Shown here: piece after piece, positions 27,622 to 35,656 of the stretch
How the letters are laid out: every line of letters starts with the position of its first letter
Numbering within the stretch: position 1 is the stretch's first letter
Source of the DNA: Streptomyces sp. WM6386
GTDB taxonomy: Bacteria; Actinomycetota; Actinomycetes; Streptomycetales; Streptomycetaceae
Length of the DNA: 64,000 bases
Assembly: GCF_000972385.1 (NCBI RefSeq)
Contig: NZ_JXTE01000016.1
Coordinates: 1-64,000, forward strand
Reading direction: 5' to 3'
Notes under the pieces: generated by a model
Seen by the model: the letters and a program-made list of their open reading frames with translations, nothing else
The model's database searches: none
Told to the model about the DNA's origin: nothing
Position numbers and translations under genes: made by a program

Positions 27622-27665
27622 CGGGGGGAAGCACCTGCGCGATCTGTTACGACGGGGGAATCGCG

Positions 27666-28001
27666 TCAGGCACTGCGGGGGGTGGCTGGGATGGCCCGTG
27701 AGGTGGGGGATTCCGGTTCCACCAGCCGATGGTCTCGTTGGTCAAGATTCACAAAGATCATTCCGTACCGAATGGCACACCGCACTGGCTGCGGCGCCCC
27801 CCGAGGCCGCCGCAGACACCGGTACGCCCGCAGGTCCTCGTCCTCGTCCCGCGTGACGACCACCGGCTCACCGAACACGGTCACCATCAACGAGTCACCG
27901 GCGTGGGGGATCGCGGTGACCAGGTCGATGAAGTGCCAGCCGGAGCGGTAGGCCGTGGCCATTTCGCGACGGAAGGAGCGGTCGTCGGGGGGAGTGGTCA
28001 T
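27666..28001 (-). CDS. Degenerate Rieske-like small protein coupled to the DSSW peptide
   Basis: 111 aa. The segment GWHFIDLVTAIPHAGDSL, then TVFGEPVVVTRDEDEDLRAY, resembles the first strands of the Rieske domain of ring-hydroxylating oxygenases, and RYGMIFVNLD resembles the strand after their cluster. Between them the Cys-x-His cluster ligands are missing: the expected CRHRGA reads LRRPRGA, and the second pair is lost. It cannot hold a normal [2Fe-2S] centre. The ATG at 28001 overlaps the stop of the DSSW-peptide gene (ATGA). It is probably a binding or accessory protein for that peptide; this is inference from coupling. Confidence 0.6.
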   Translation of the reverse strand: MTTPPDDRSFRREMATAYRSGWHFIDLVTAIPHAGDSLMVTVFGEPVVVTRDEDEDLRAYRCLRRPRGAPQPVRCAIRYGMIFVNLDQRDHRLVEPESPTSRAIPATPRSA

Positions 28002-28249
28002 GACTCGATGGCCCAGCTGCTGTCATCGGTGGACCAGGAACTGTCCGCCGGAGTGTCTCCGGCCACAATCACCCAGCTGCTGTCCTTGGGCGCCGCCGCC
28101 ACCGTTGTCGTACGCCAGCTACTGTCCTGCGCGCTGTCGGCCTTCGTTCCCGCGAAACCGCTCAGTGCTCCGACGGCCACGACGGTGGAGAAGGCGGCGG
28201 CAAGCACCGAGCGAAGCATTCTCTTATGCATAGTCGGCTTCGTCCTCAT
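27998..28249 (-). CDS. Small secreted protein with four DSSW repeats
   Basis: 83 aa. ATG 28249 has GAGAGGTGA upstream; a start at 28291 is less likely. Residues 8-40 form a Sec signal (HKRMLR, then a hydrophobic core SVLAAAFSTVVAVGALSGFAG, cleavage near TKADSA). The mature ~43 residues carry DSSW at 42-45, 56-59, 69-72 and 76-79, with spacers rich in Thr/Ala/Pro. Repeated short motifs with an aromatic residue in a tiny exported product look like a modified peptide, a signal or an adhesive surface peptide. It is coupled to the Rieske-like gene and divergent from a LuxR/TrmB-like regulator pair. I recognise no named family. Confidence 0.75.
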   Translation of the reverse strand: MRTKPTMHKRMLRSVLAAAFSTVVAVGALSGFAGTKADSAQDSSWRTTTVAAAPKDSSWVIVAGDTPADSSWSTDDSSWAIES

Positions 28250-28328
28250 TTGAAGGTCACCTCTCCCCCGCTGGATACGACGATGGCCCATTCGGGCACG
28301 TCATGGCCACACAATCGATGCATCATGT

Positions 28329-28344
28329 TCCTGCACGTTCAGGA
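28329..28344. promoter_or_regulatory. Inverted repeat between DSSW gene and regulator genes
   Basis: TCCTG-CACGTT-CAGGA, a 5-bp inverted repeat with a 6-bp spacer, lies in the 112-bp divergent region, 18 bp before the regulator start. It is a possible autoregulatory site, but short enough to be chance. Confidence 0.3.
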
Positions 28345-28361
28345 CCCTGGGGGGTGGAGAT

Positions 28362-29354
28362 TTGCCAATACATGAGACTAAACGGACACATCCTCATGCG
28401 CTGACTGAGCTGTGCGAGGAGGGTCGGCGTCTTTATGGGAATGCTCTCCGCACGGGACGCATCTCCCGTGCGGATGTCGAGCCTGCTCCCTGTCTGATGG
28501 AGTTTGCCCTACTTCATCCGGACCCTGACGACCCCAACTGGCTGCGCCCCGTGCCGCCTTCCATCGCTCTGGCCCAGCGGCTCAACCCGATCGAGCACGA
28601 GATCACCCAGCGCAGACGGCATTCCATCGAACTTGCCGATGCTTTCGAGCCGTTCATGACCCTCAGCGCCCAGTCCACGGCGACCACGCACTCGATCACC
28701 GTGCTGGAGGGCCTCGACCGGATCAACGCGGCTCTCGATCTGGCCACCGCCCAGTGCCAGAACGAGATGCTCACCGTGCAGCCGAGCCGGCGTCGCCTCG
28801 AACACACCCTCACCAAGGCGTTGGAGCGCGACCGCCCGCTGATCGAACGCGGCTGCCGTATCCGCACCCTCTACCAGCACCCGGCGCGCTACAGCCCCGA
28901 GACACTGGCCTACGTCGCCCAGTTCACCGACGGCAAGGTCGAGTACCGCACCATCGACGAACTCGTCGAGCGGCTGATCGTCTGCGATGAGACCGTGGCC
29001 TTCATCCCCACCCGCGACGACGGGGAGGTCGCCCTCGAACTGCGCCACCCCGGACTCGTCCGCTACCTGATCAAGGTCTTCGAGTTCATGTGGGGACGCG
29101 CGGTGCCGCTGAGTGCCGGCGCCCCCTACGAGACGGCTCCGGACGGCATCACGGAGATCCAGCACTCCATCGCCAAACTGCTCGTCGAGGGCCATGTCGA
29201 CGAGGCGATCGCCCGCCGCCTCGGCATGAACGTCCGCACCTGCCGGGCCCATATCGCCAAGCTGGCCACGGCGCTGGGCAGCGGCAGCCGGGCGCAACTC
29301 GGCTACCTCATCGCGGAGTCAGGCATCCTCAAGCAGGAGGGAGCCGAGGAGTGA
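28362..29354 (+). CDS. LuxR-type HTH regulator with TrmB-like sensor domain (paralogue 1)
   Basis: 330 aa, TTG start at 28362 behind GGGGTGGAG. The N-terminus (ALTELCEEGRRLYGNAL, PCLMEFALLHPDPDD) and a central phospholipase-D-like TrmB sensor region (MLTVQPSRRRLEHTL, GCRIRTLYQHPARYSPET, DETVAFIP) are followed by a LuxR helix-turn-helix at the C-terminus (IAKLLVEGHVDEAIARRLGMNVRTCRAHIA). These regulators are numerous in Streptomyces; ligands are unknown. It overlaps the next paralogue by GTGA and is divergent from the DSSW-peptide gene, so it is a good candidate for its regulator. Confidence 0.85.
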   Translation: MPIHETKRTHPHALTELCEEGRRLYGNALRTGRISRADVEPAPCLMEFALLHPDPDDPNWLRPVPPSIALAQRLNPIEHEITQRRRHSIELADAFEPFMTLSAQSTATTHSITVLEGLDRINAALDLATAQCQNEMLTVQPSRRRLEHTLTKALERDRPLIERGCRIRTLYQHPARYSPETLAYVAQFTDGKVEYRTIDELVERLIVCDETVAFIPTRDDGEVALELRHPGLVRYLIKVFEFMWGRAVPLSAGAPYETAPDGITEIQHSIAKLLVEGHVDEAIARRLGMNVRTCRAHIAKLATALGSGSRAQLGYLIAESGILKQEGAEE

Positions 29355-30334
29355 GCCCGGCGCCGCACATCGAACACAGTGTGGACGAGTTGTGCACCGC
29401 AGGAATCGAGCTCTATGAACGCGCCCTGCGCGAGAGCCGGGTGAGCAGTGCCGACGCCGCCGCGGCACCCTGTCTCGTCGACCTCGGGCTGCTGCATCCC
29501 AGCATCGAGGATCTGAGCCGGCTGGAGCCCGTCGCCCCGGCCGCGGCCCTGCACCGGCTGCTGCGCGCCGCAGCCGAGCGGATCGCCGAGGAACGCCGGC
29601 GCGAGGAGCGGCTGACAGCCGTCTTCGAGCCCCTGCTGACCATGGAGGTCAAGGACGCGACGGCGCACTCGCCCGCGATCAGCGTCCTCAGCGGCAACAC
29701 CCGGATCAACCGGGCCATCGACGAAGCGATGACCGAGGTGTCCGGGGAGCTCCTCGCCATCCAGCCCCACGACAGCTACACCCGGGCCACGCCCGAGCAC
29801 CAGGCCCAGGCCCAGGCCCGCGACCAGGCCCTGCTCGACCGCGGCGGCCGTATCCGCACCCTGTACCAGCACACCATGCGCCACGCGCCGGCCGTCCAGG
29901 CCCGCTACGAACTCCTGCGCGGCGATGCGGAGGCCCGCACCCTGGACGAGGTCACCGGACGGCTCCTGGTCGTCGACCGCGCGGTCGCCTTCCTCCCCGC
30001 CAGCAAGGACCGTCAAGTGGCCCTGGCCGTCCGCCACCCCACCCTCGTCGACCACTTCGCCGCCTTCTTCGACCACCTCTGGCGCCTGGCCACCCCCATG
30101 TACCCCCAGGCCGTCCAGCAGCCCACCCTCAACGGCGTCACCCCGCGCCAACGAGCCATCGCCGCCCTCCTCATCGACGGCCATACCGACGCCGTCATAG
30201 CCGACCGCCTGGGCCTGAACGTCCGCACCGCCCGCGTCCACATCGCCAAACTCGCCGCCACCCTCGGCAGCGAGAGCCGGGCCCAGCTCGGCTATCTCAT
30301 CGGACGGTCGGGGATCCTTGATCAGGAATCGTGA
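29351..30334 (+). CDS. LuxR-type HTH regulator with TrmB-like sensor domain (paralogue 2)
   Basis: 327 aa, GTG start at 29351 overlapping the previous stop. Same domain order as paralogue 1: PCLVDLGLLHPS, ELLAIQPHDSYTRAT, GGRIRTLYQHTMRHAP, RAVAFLPA, and the HTH ALLIDGHTDAVIADRLGLNVRTAR. Adjacent coupled paralogues suggest a tandem duplication and perhaps heterodimers. Its 3' end overlaps the converging paralogue 3 by 38 bp. Confidence 0.85.
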   Translation: MSPAPHIEHSVDELCTAGIELYERALRESRVSSADAAAAPCLVDLGLLHPSIEDLSRLEPVAPAAALHRLLRAAAERIAEERRREERLTAVFEPLLTMEVKDATAHSPAISVLSGNTRINRAIDEAMTEVSGELLAIQPHDSYTRATPEHQAQAQARDQALLDRGGRIRTLYQHTMRHAPAVQARYELLRGDAEARTLDEVTGRLLVVDRAVAFLPASKDRQVALAVRHPTLVDHFAAFFDHLWRLATPMYPQAVQQPTLNGVTPRQRAIAALLIDGHTDAVIADRLGLNVRTARVHIAKLAATLGSESRAQLGYLIGRSGILDQES

Positions 30335-31334
30335 GGCCGGCGACCTCGGCGGCGCGGGCCGGGCCGTCGAGGCCCACCTGGGCGATGCGGACGCCCAGTT
30401 GGGCGCGGCTGGCCGCACCGAGGGTCTCCGACAGACGGGCGATGTGGGCGCGACAGGTGCGCACACTTATTCCGAGGCGCTCCGCGATGACCGCGTCCTG
30501 GTGGCCCTCCGCCAGTAGCGCCGCGATGGACTGCTCGCGGTGGGAGATGCCCTCGATGCCCGTGTCGGGGAGCGGGGCCGTGAGGGGGATCGCCAGGCGC
30601 CACAGACGTTCGAAGACCGTCGCGAGAAAGCCGACCAGGGCCGGGTGGCGCAGTTCCAGGGCGAGGGTGCGGTCCTGGTTCGCCGGGATGAAGGCGACCG
30701 TACGGTCGAAGAGGATGAGGCGGTCGATGACCTCGTCGAGGGTCCTGGCCTCCACCGCGCCGCCCATCAACTCCATGTAGTTCAGCAACCCCTGACCGTG
30801 CCGCGCCACATGCGTGTACAGGTCCCGCATCCGCACTCCCCGCCCCCGCAGCGCCAGCGCCCGGTGCAGGCCCTCCGTCAGCTCGTGTTCGGGGCGGATG
30901 CCGCCCGGCTGCACGGTCAGGACCTCCGTCGTGCACGCCTCCGTCGCCGCGTCCATCGCGGCCTGGATCCGGGAGAGGCCGTCCAGGACCCGGATCGAGG
31001 AGCCCTCCGCGGCCGAGGAGCGCTGCTGCGGCGCCAGTCCGGCGTACCACTCGAAGGCGGCCACCGCCGACCCCATCCGCCGCTGGCTCGCGCTCACCTC
31101 CTCGTGGACCCCGCGCAGCAGCCGTGTCATGACCTCCTGCGGGGAGGTCGGCACGAGCCAGTCCATGTCGTCGGGGTCCGGGTGCAGCAGCGCCAGCTCC
31201 AGCAGGCAGGGCACCGGTTCGGCGTCCTCGCGCGGCACGCGTCCGCGCCGTACGGCCCGGGAATACACGCGATCCCCGGCCTCGCACAGTCGGTCAGCAC
31301 CGTGTGGGTGCTCGTCCGTCCCGTGCCCGGCCAT
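30297..31334 (-). CDS. LuxR-type HTH regulator with TrmB-like sensor domain (paralogue 3)
   Basis: 345 aa from ATG 31334; a further open frame to 31565 lacks family sequence. Motifs: PCLLELALLHPDPDDMDWL, EVLTVQPGGIRPEHEL, VRMRDLYTHVARHGQ, RTVAFIPA, and HTH ALLAEGHQDAVIAERLGISVRTCRAHIA. It has a longer C-terminal tail (RAAEVAGLTIPDQGS) than the other two. It is convergent with paralogue 2 and overlaps its coding end, so the two transcripts would form a 3' antisense pair. Confidence 0.83.
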   Translation of the reverse strand: MAGHGTDEHPHGADRLCEAGDRVYSRAVRRGRVPREDAEPVPCLLELALLHPDPDDMDWLVPTSPQEVMTRLLRGVHEEVSASQRRMGSAVAAFEWYAGLAPQQRSSAAEGSSIRVLDGLSRIQAAMDAATEACTTEVLTVQPGGIRPEHELTEGLHRALALRGRGVRMRDLYTHVARHGQGLLNYMELMGGAVEARTLDEVIDRLILFDRTVAFIPANQDRTLALELRHPALVGFLATVFERLWRLAIPLTAPLPDTGIEGISHREQSIAALLAEGHQDAVIAERLGISVRTCRAHIARLSETLGAASRAQLGVRIAQVGLDGPARAAEVAGLTIPDQGSPTVR

Positions 31335-31644
31335 CGCCCAGCCCACCCCCGTATCCAGCCTCTCGTGCCCGGCGTGCGCGCGCTCGTGGCACCGACACAC
31401 CCCTACGGGTCCGCAACTATGCGCGGACCGGTCCTGCTCCGCAACACGGCTCCGTCCCCTGTGACCGAGGGAAACCACCTGTATGCCCCCGATTATCCGC
31501 GCCTCCGCCCGTCGAGTTGCAACAAGCTGATGCTGGTGGGCCCGACCCACAGAAGGCCTCCGCAAAGGGAATCCGGCTCTCCGCGCACGCTGCCCGAAAT
31601 CCGCGGGTGATCACCCCGTTACGTATCGCCTCTAACGTCCCCTC
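31335..31644. other. Divergent intergenic region, 310 bp
   Basis: There is no gene. It contains the inverted repeat at 31408-31429 and the promoter region of the ATP-grasp operon; TAACGT at 31633 could be a -10 sequence close to the start. Confidence 0.5.
31408..31429. promoter_or_regulatory. 7-bp inverted repeat upstream of paralogue 3
   Basis: GGTCCGC-N8-GCGGACC, about 75-95 bp before the regulator start: a possible operator or leader hairpin. Confidence 0.4.
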
Positions 31645-33192
31645 ATGGCGGACATATTTGACGCGTACGCGTTGGCCGACGCGTGGGACGAGATGTTTGT
31701 GCGGCCGGGTGAGGTCAGGACCGCCTATGAGCCGGTGCTGGCGGCCCTTCAGCCGATCGAGCCGAGCGAACTGCGCTTCCGGGCCGACCAGATGGCCCGG
31801 GCGTTCACCGACAGGGGCGTGACGTACGCCTTCGCGGGCGAGGAGCGGCCCTGGCCGCTGGACCTCGTGCCCAGGATCCTCGACGGCCTCGAATGGGATC
31901 TCGTACAACGCGGGGTGAGCCAGCGGGTGCGGGCCCTGGAGGCCTATCTCGCCGACGCCTACGGGCACTGCCGGGCCTTCGAGGACGGCGTCGTGCCCTG
32001 GCGGCTGCTGCTCAACTCACCCCACTTCCACCGGGCGGCCCACGGGGTCGAGCCACCCGGCGGGGTACGGATCCACGTGGCGGGGATCGATCTCGTACGG
32101 GACGAGGCCGGGGACTTCCGGGTGCTCGAGGACAACGTGCGGGTGCCCAGCGGGGTTTCGTACGTCATCGAGAACCGCAGAGCCATGACCCGGGTCTTCC
32201 CCTCCCTCTTCGCCGAGCAGCACGTCCTGCCCGTCGACGGGTACGGGCAGAAGCTGCTGGCCGCCCTGCGTGCCGCCGCTCCCGGCGGTACGGCGGATCC
32301 CCGGGTCGTCGTGCTCACCCCCGGGCCCAGCAACGCGGCCTACTTCGAACACGCCCTGCTGGCCCGGCTGATGGGCGTGCAGCTCGTCGAGGGGCACGAC
32401 CTGGTGTGCCGGAACAACCGGGTGTGGATGCGGACCACCCGCGGCGAGATGCCCGTCCACGTCGTATACCGGCGCCTCGACGACGACTTCCTCGATCCGC
32501 TGCACTTCCGGCCCGACTCGGTGATCGGCTGCCCGGGGATCATGAACGCGGCCATGGCGGGCAACGTCACCCTCGCCAACGCCGTCGGCAACGGCATCGC
32601 GGACGACAAGCTGCTCTACACGTACGTACCGGACCTGATCCGGTACTACCTCGCGGAGGAGCCGGTCCTCCCCAACGTGGAGTCCTTCCGGCCCGACGAG
32701 CCGGGGCAGCTGGACGCCGTCCTCGACCAGATCGACCAGCTCGTCATCAAGCCCGTCGACGGCGCCGGCGGCCAGGGCATCGTCATCGGGCCCAAGGCGG
32801 ACAAGGCGACCCTGGAGAGGACCAGGAAGGCCGTCATCGCCGACCCGCGCGGCTACATCGCGCAGCGGCCCGTCGCCCTGTCCACCTCCCCCACCCTCGC
32901 CGGTGAGCGCATGGCACCCCGCCACATCGACCTCAGGCCCTTCGCCGTCAACGACGGCGACGACATCTGGGTGCTGCCCGGCGGCCTCACCCGGGTCGCC
33001 CTCCAGGAGGGCAATCTGATCGTCAACTCCAGCCAGGGCGGCGGCTCCAAGGACACCTGGGTGCTCGCCGAGGGGCCCGCCGAGCATCCCGAGGAGCCGA
33101 GCGCCGGGACGGCCCCTCCGGGCGTCGCACCCCGTCAGCTGGGTCCCGACGGCACCCCCACCGTCGTACAGGAAGGAGCGCAGCAGCAATGA
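31645..33192 (+). CDS. Circularly permuted ATP-grasp (type 2) family protein
   Basis: 515 aa. Actinobacterial circularly permuted ATP-grasp: DEMFVRPGEVRTAYEPV at the start, RGVTYAFAGEERPWPLDLVPRIL, VLEDNVRVPSGVSYV, GCPGIMNAAMAGNVTLANAVGNG, VIKPVDGAGGQGIVIGPK (ATP lysine loop) and APRHIDLRPFAV. Such proteins are predicted ligases forming peptide-like bonds, without a known substrate. The tail after ~485 is low complexity. It is translationally coupled (ATGA) to the alpha-E gene and then to a transglutaminase, a conserved trio across bacteria thought to be a peptide modification or tagging system. Confidence 0.9.
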   Translation: MADIFDAYALADAWDEMFVRPGEVRTAYEPVLAALQPIEPSELRFRADQMARAFTDRGVTYAFAGEERPWPLDLVPRILDGLEWDLVQRGVSQRVRALEAYLADAYGHCRAFEDGVVPWRLLLNSPHFHRAAHGVEPPGGVRIHVAGIDLVRDEAGDFRVLEDNVRVPSGVSYVIENRRAMTRVFPSLFAEQHVLPVDGYGQKLLAALRAAAPGGTADPRVVVLTPGPSNAAYFEHALLARLMGVQLVEGHDLVCRNNRVWMRTTRGEMPVHVVYRRLDDDFLDPLHFRPDSVIGCPGIMNAAMAGNVTLANAVGNGIADDKLLYTYVPDLIRYYLAEEPVLPNVESFRPDEPGQLDAVLDQIDQLVIKPVDGAGGQGIVIGPKADKATLERTRKAVIADPRGYIAQRPVALSTSPTLAGERMAPRHIDLRPFAVNDGDDIWVLPGGLTRVALQEGNLIVNSSQGGGSKDTWVLAEGPAEHPEEPSAGTAPPGVAPRQLGPDGTPTVVQEGAQQQ

Positions 33193-34121
33193 GCGACGTG
33201 ATCCTCTCCCGGATAGCCGAGGCGCTGACCTGGACCGGGCGGTATGTCGAGCGGGCGGACGCCACCGGGCGCATCCTCGACGCGTATCTGCACCGCATGC
33301 TGGAGGACCCCTGGCGCGACGAGGACGCGGCCTGCCGGTCGCTGTACGCGATCCTCGGCGTCGACGCGGGCGACGAGCGCGTCGACATGCAGCAGGTCCT
33401 CGACCAGCTCGCCTTCGACGCCCGTTCGACCTGCTCGATCGAGGGCGCGCTGGGCGCGGCGCGGCTGAACGCCCGCAGCGCCCGTGAGGCCGTCTCCTCC
33501 GAGATGTGGGAGTGCCTCAACTCCACCTGGCACGCGCTCGCCGACCAGCGGCGCGCGGCCCGCCGTACGGGCCCGTACGGCTATCTGGAACTGGTACGCG
33601 CGCGTGCCGCGCTGTTCTTCGGGCTCGCCGACTCCACGATGAGCCGGGACGACAGCTGGCGGTTCGTGGTGCTGGGGCGCAGCCTGGAGCGGGTGGACAT
33701 GACCGTACGGCTGCTGTCCGTGCGGGTGCTGGACGCCGCGCACGCGCCCGACTGGACGACGCTGCTGAGCGCGTCCGGTGCCGACGAGGCGTACGCGCGC
33801 GTGCACAGCGGCTTCGGCGACAGCGCGCGGGTGGCCGAGTTCCTGCTCCTGGACCGGGGCTTCCCGCGCTCCGCACTGCACGCGCTGACCACCGCGGAGG
33901 AGTGCCTCAGCGCCCTCGGCCGCCCCCGCCAGGACCCGGCGCGCCGCCCGATCGGCCGGCTGCGCACCCGCCTGGAATACCTCGACTCGCACGCCCTCCA
34001 GGATCAACTCCCCGTCTTGCTCCAGGACTTGCAGCAGGCCTGCATGACCTCGGCGGAGGGGGTCGCGGAGCGGTTCTTCCCGTACCAGGGGCCCGTGGTG
34101 TGGGCCCAGGAAGGAGCCTGA
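33189..34121 (+). CDS. Alpha-E domain protein
   Basis: 310 aa, almost all helical. Signature ILSRIAEALTWTGRYVERADATGRILD at the start, RLNARSAREAVSSEMWECLN, then FFGLADSTMSRDDSWRFVVLGRSLERVDMT. Function unknown; it always travels with the ATP-grasp partner and probably forms a complex. The ATG at 33189 overlaps the ATP-grasp stop; one base separates its stop from the transglutaminase start. Confidence 0.9.
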   Translation: MSDVILSRIAEALTWTGRYVERADATGRILDAYLHRMLEDPWRDEDAACRSLYAILGVDAGDERVDMQQVLDQLAFDARSTCSIEGALGAARLNARSAREAVSSEMWECLNSTWHALADQRRAARRTGPYGYLELVRARAALFFGLADSTMSRDDSWRFVVLGRSLERVDMTVRLLSVRVLDAAHAPDWTTLLSASGADEAYARVHSGFGDSARVAEFLLLDRGFPRSALHALTTAEECLSALGRPRQDPARRPIGRLRTRLEYLDSHALQDQLPVLLQDLQQACMTSAEGVAERFFPYQGPVVWAQEGA

Positions 34122-34122
34122 C

Positions 34123-34965
34123 ATGACCCGTCGTCTCCGCATCAAGCACATCACCCGCGTCGCGTACGCCCAGGCCGCCGTCTCCTCGCACAACGAGGTC
34201 CGGATGACGCCGCTGACGCTGCCGGGGCAGACCACGCTGGACTCCCGGGTCACCGTCACCCCGGCCGCCTCGACCTGGTCGTACTGGGACTACTGGGGCA
34301 CCCAGGTCACCGGCTTCGACCTGATGGACCCCCACGCGGATCTCACCATCACGGCCTCCAGCCTGGTCGAGACGTCCCCGCCGGAACCGCTGCCGCCCGC
34401 TCCCGGCTGGCCGGAGGTGGCCGAACGGGCCAGGAGCTCGCGCCTGTTGGAGTTCGCCGGCCCCACGGTCCGTACGACGGTCCCGCCCAAGCTGCTGAAG
34501 AAGGCGCGGAAGGCCGCGGTGGGCCTCGACCCGCACGAGGCCGCCGTCGCCGTCTCCGCCCTGGTCGCCGACCGGGTCTCCTACCTCCCCGGCGCCACCA
34601 GCGTGAACACCTCCGCCGCCGAGGCCTGGGAGCAGGGCGCGGGCGTCTGCCAGGACATCACCCACCTCACCGTCGCCCTGCTGCGGGGCGTGGGGCTGCC
34701 GTCCCGGTACGTCTCCGGCTACCTCCACCCCGAACGGGACGCGGAGCTCCACCGGCCGGTCGCCGGGGAGAGCCACGCCTGGATCGAGTACTGGGCGGGC
34801 GACTGGTGCGGCTACGACCCCACCAACCGGACGCGGGCCGACGAGACGCACGTGGTCGTGGGGCGCGGCCGGGACTACGACGACGTGACGCCCCACAAGG
34901 GCATCTACCGGGGCGTGCCGGGCGGGCCGCCGGAGGTGACGGTGGAGTTCACGCGGGTGGCGTGA
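34123..34965 (+). CDS. Transglutaminase-like cysteine protease family protein
   Basis: 280 aa. N-terminal beta domain (RLRIKHITRVAYAQAAVSS) followed by a transglutaminase core with the Cys in QGAGVCQDITHL, His in GESHAWIEYW and Asp in GYDPTNRT: the full triad. In this operon type it is thought to cut or cross-link the peptide product of the ATP-grasp enzyme. No signal peptide is present, so it works in the cytoplasm. Confidence 0.92.
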   Translation: MTRRLRIKHITRVAYAQAAVSSHNEVRMTPLTLPGQTTLDSRVTVTPAASTWSYWDYWGTQVTGFDLMDPHADLTITASSLVETSPPEPLPPAPGWPEVAERARSSRLLEFAGPTVRTTVPPKLLKKARKAAVGLDPHEAAVAVSALVADRVSYLPGATSVNTSAAEAWEQGAGVCQDITHLTVALLRGVGLPSRYVSGYLHPERDAELHRPVAGESHAWIEYWAGDWCGYDPTNRTRADETHVVVGRGRDYDDVTPHKGIYRGVPGGPPEVTVEFTRVA

Positions 34966-35092
34966 ACGGGGCGTGGACGGGGGCAGGGCCGGGCGGTGGA
35001 TCCCGGCCCCGCGCCCCGGCTCGGTGCCGTCGTCGCCGCTCGAAGGGTCCGCAACGTTCACTTCTGCCCACCCGGGGCGCACAATCGCCCCT

Positions 35093-35647
35093 ATGCCGAC
35101 CGCACGCCTGCTCCGTCGTACGGCCCCCGTGCTCGCCCTGCTGCTCCTCACGGGCTGCGGGGGCGGGGACTCCGGCGGGTCGCCGCCGTCCTCTGTGTCC
35201 CCCTCCCAGAGCCCCTCACGGGCGTACAAGGACGGCCATCTCACCTTCACCGTCCTGTCGTTGCGCTGCGGCATCACCGGGGTGACCGGGTCGCACGCCG
35301 ACGCGCCGCCGCAGGGGCAGTTCTGTGCCGCCCGGCTGCGGGTGGAGAACAGGGACCCGAACTACCACGTCTACGAGTCGGCCCGGCAGCACCTCGCGGG
35401 CGTCACCGGCGACCGGGCCCGGCCCGACTCCTTCGCGATGGCGGTACGGCGTCAGTCGGACACGGTGAAGCTCGGCGGCCACACCCTCATGGAGGTCGAG
35501 CTCTGGTACGACGTCCCCAAGAACGCGAAGGCCACCGGCCTGCGCGTCTCGGGGGACAACGACCCGTCCAGCTTCACCAGCACCAAGCCGATCGGACGGG
35601 CGCCGAACGGGGTGCTGGTGCCGATGAAGCCGCTGGCCGCCAATTGA
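35093..35647 (+). CDS. Secreted lipoprotein, DUF4352-like
   Basis: 184 aa. Signal peptide with lipobox LLTGC (LALLLLTGC) followed by GGGDSGGSPP linker. The mature domain (YKDGHLTFTVLSLRCGI, CAARLRVENRDPNYHVY, LMEVELWYDVP) resembles the immunoglobulin-like DUF4352/Mpr fold found in many actinobacterial lipoproteins. Membrane-anchored outside the cell; function unknown. ATG 35093 is used, with the lipobox in the right place. It converges with the sugar-binding protein, 9 bp apart. Confidence 0.82.
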   Translation: MPTARLLRRTAPVLALLLLTGCGGGDSGGSPPSSVSPSQSPSRAYKDGHLTFTVLSLRCGITGVTGSHADAPPQGQFCAARLRVENRDPNYHVYESARQHLAGVTGDRARPDSFAMAVRRQSDTVKLGGHTLMEVELWYDVPKNAKATGLRVSGDNDPSSFTSTKPIGRAPNGVLVPMKPLAAN

Positions 35648-35656
35648 GCGGCTGAC

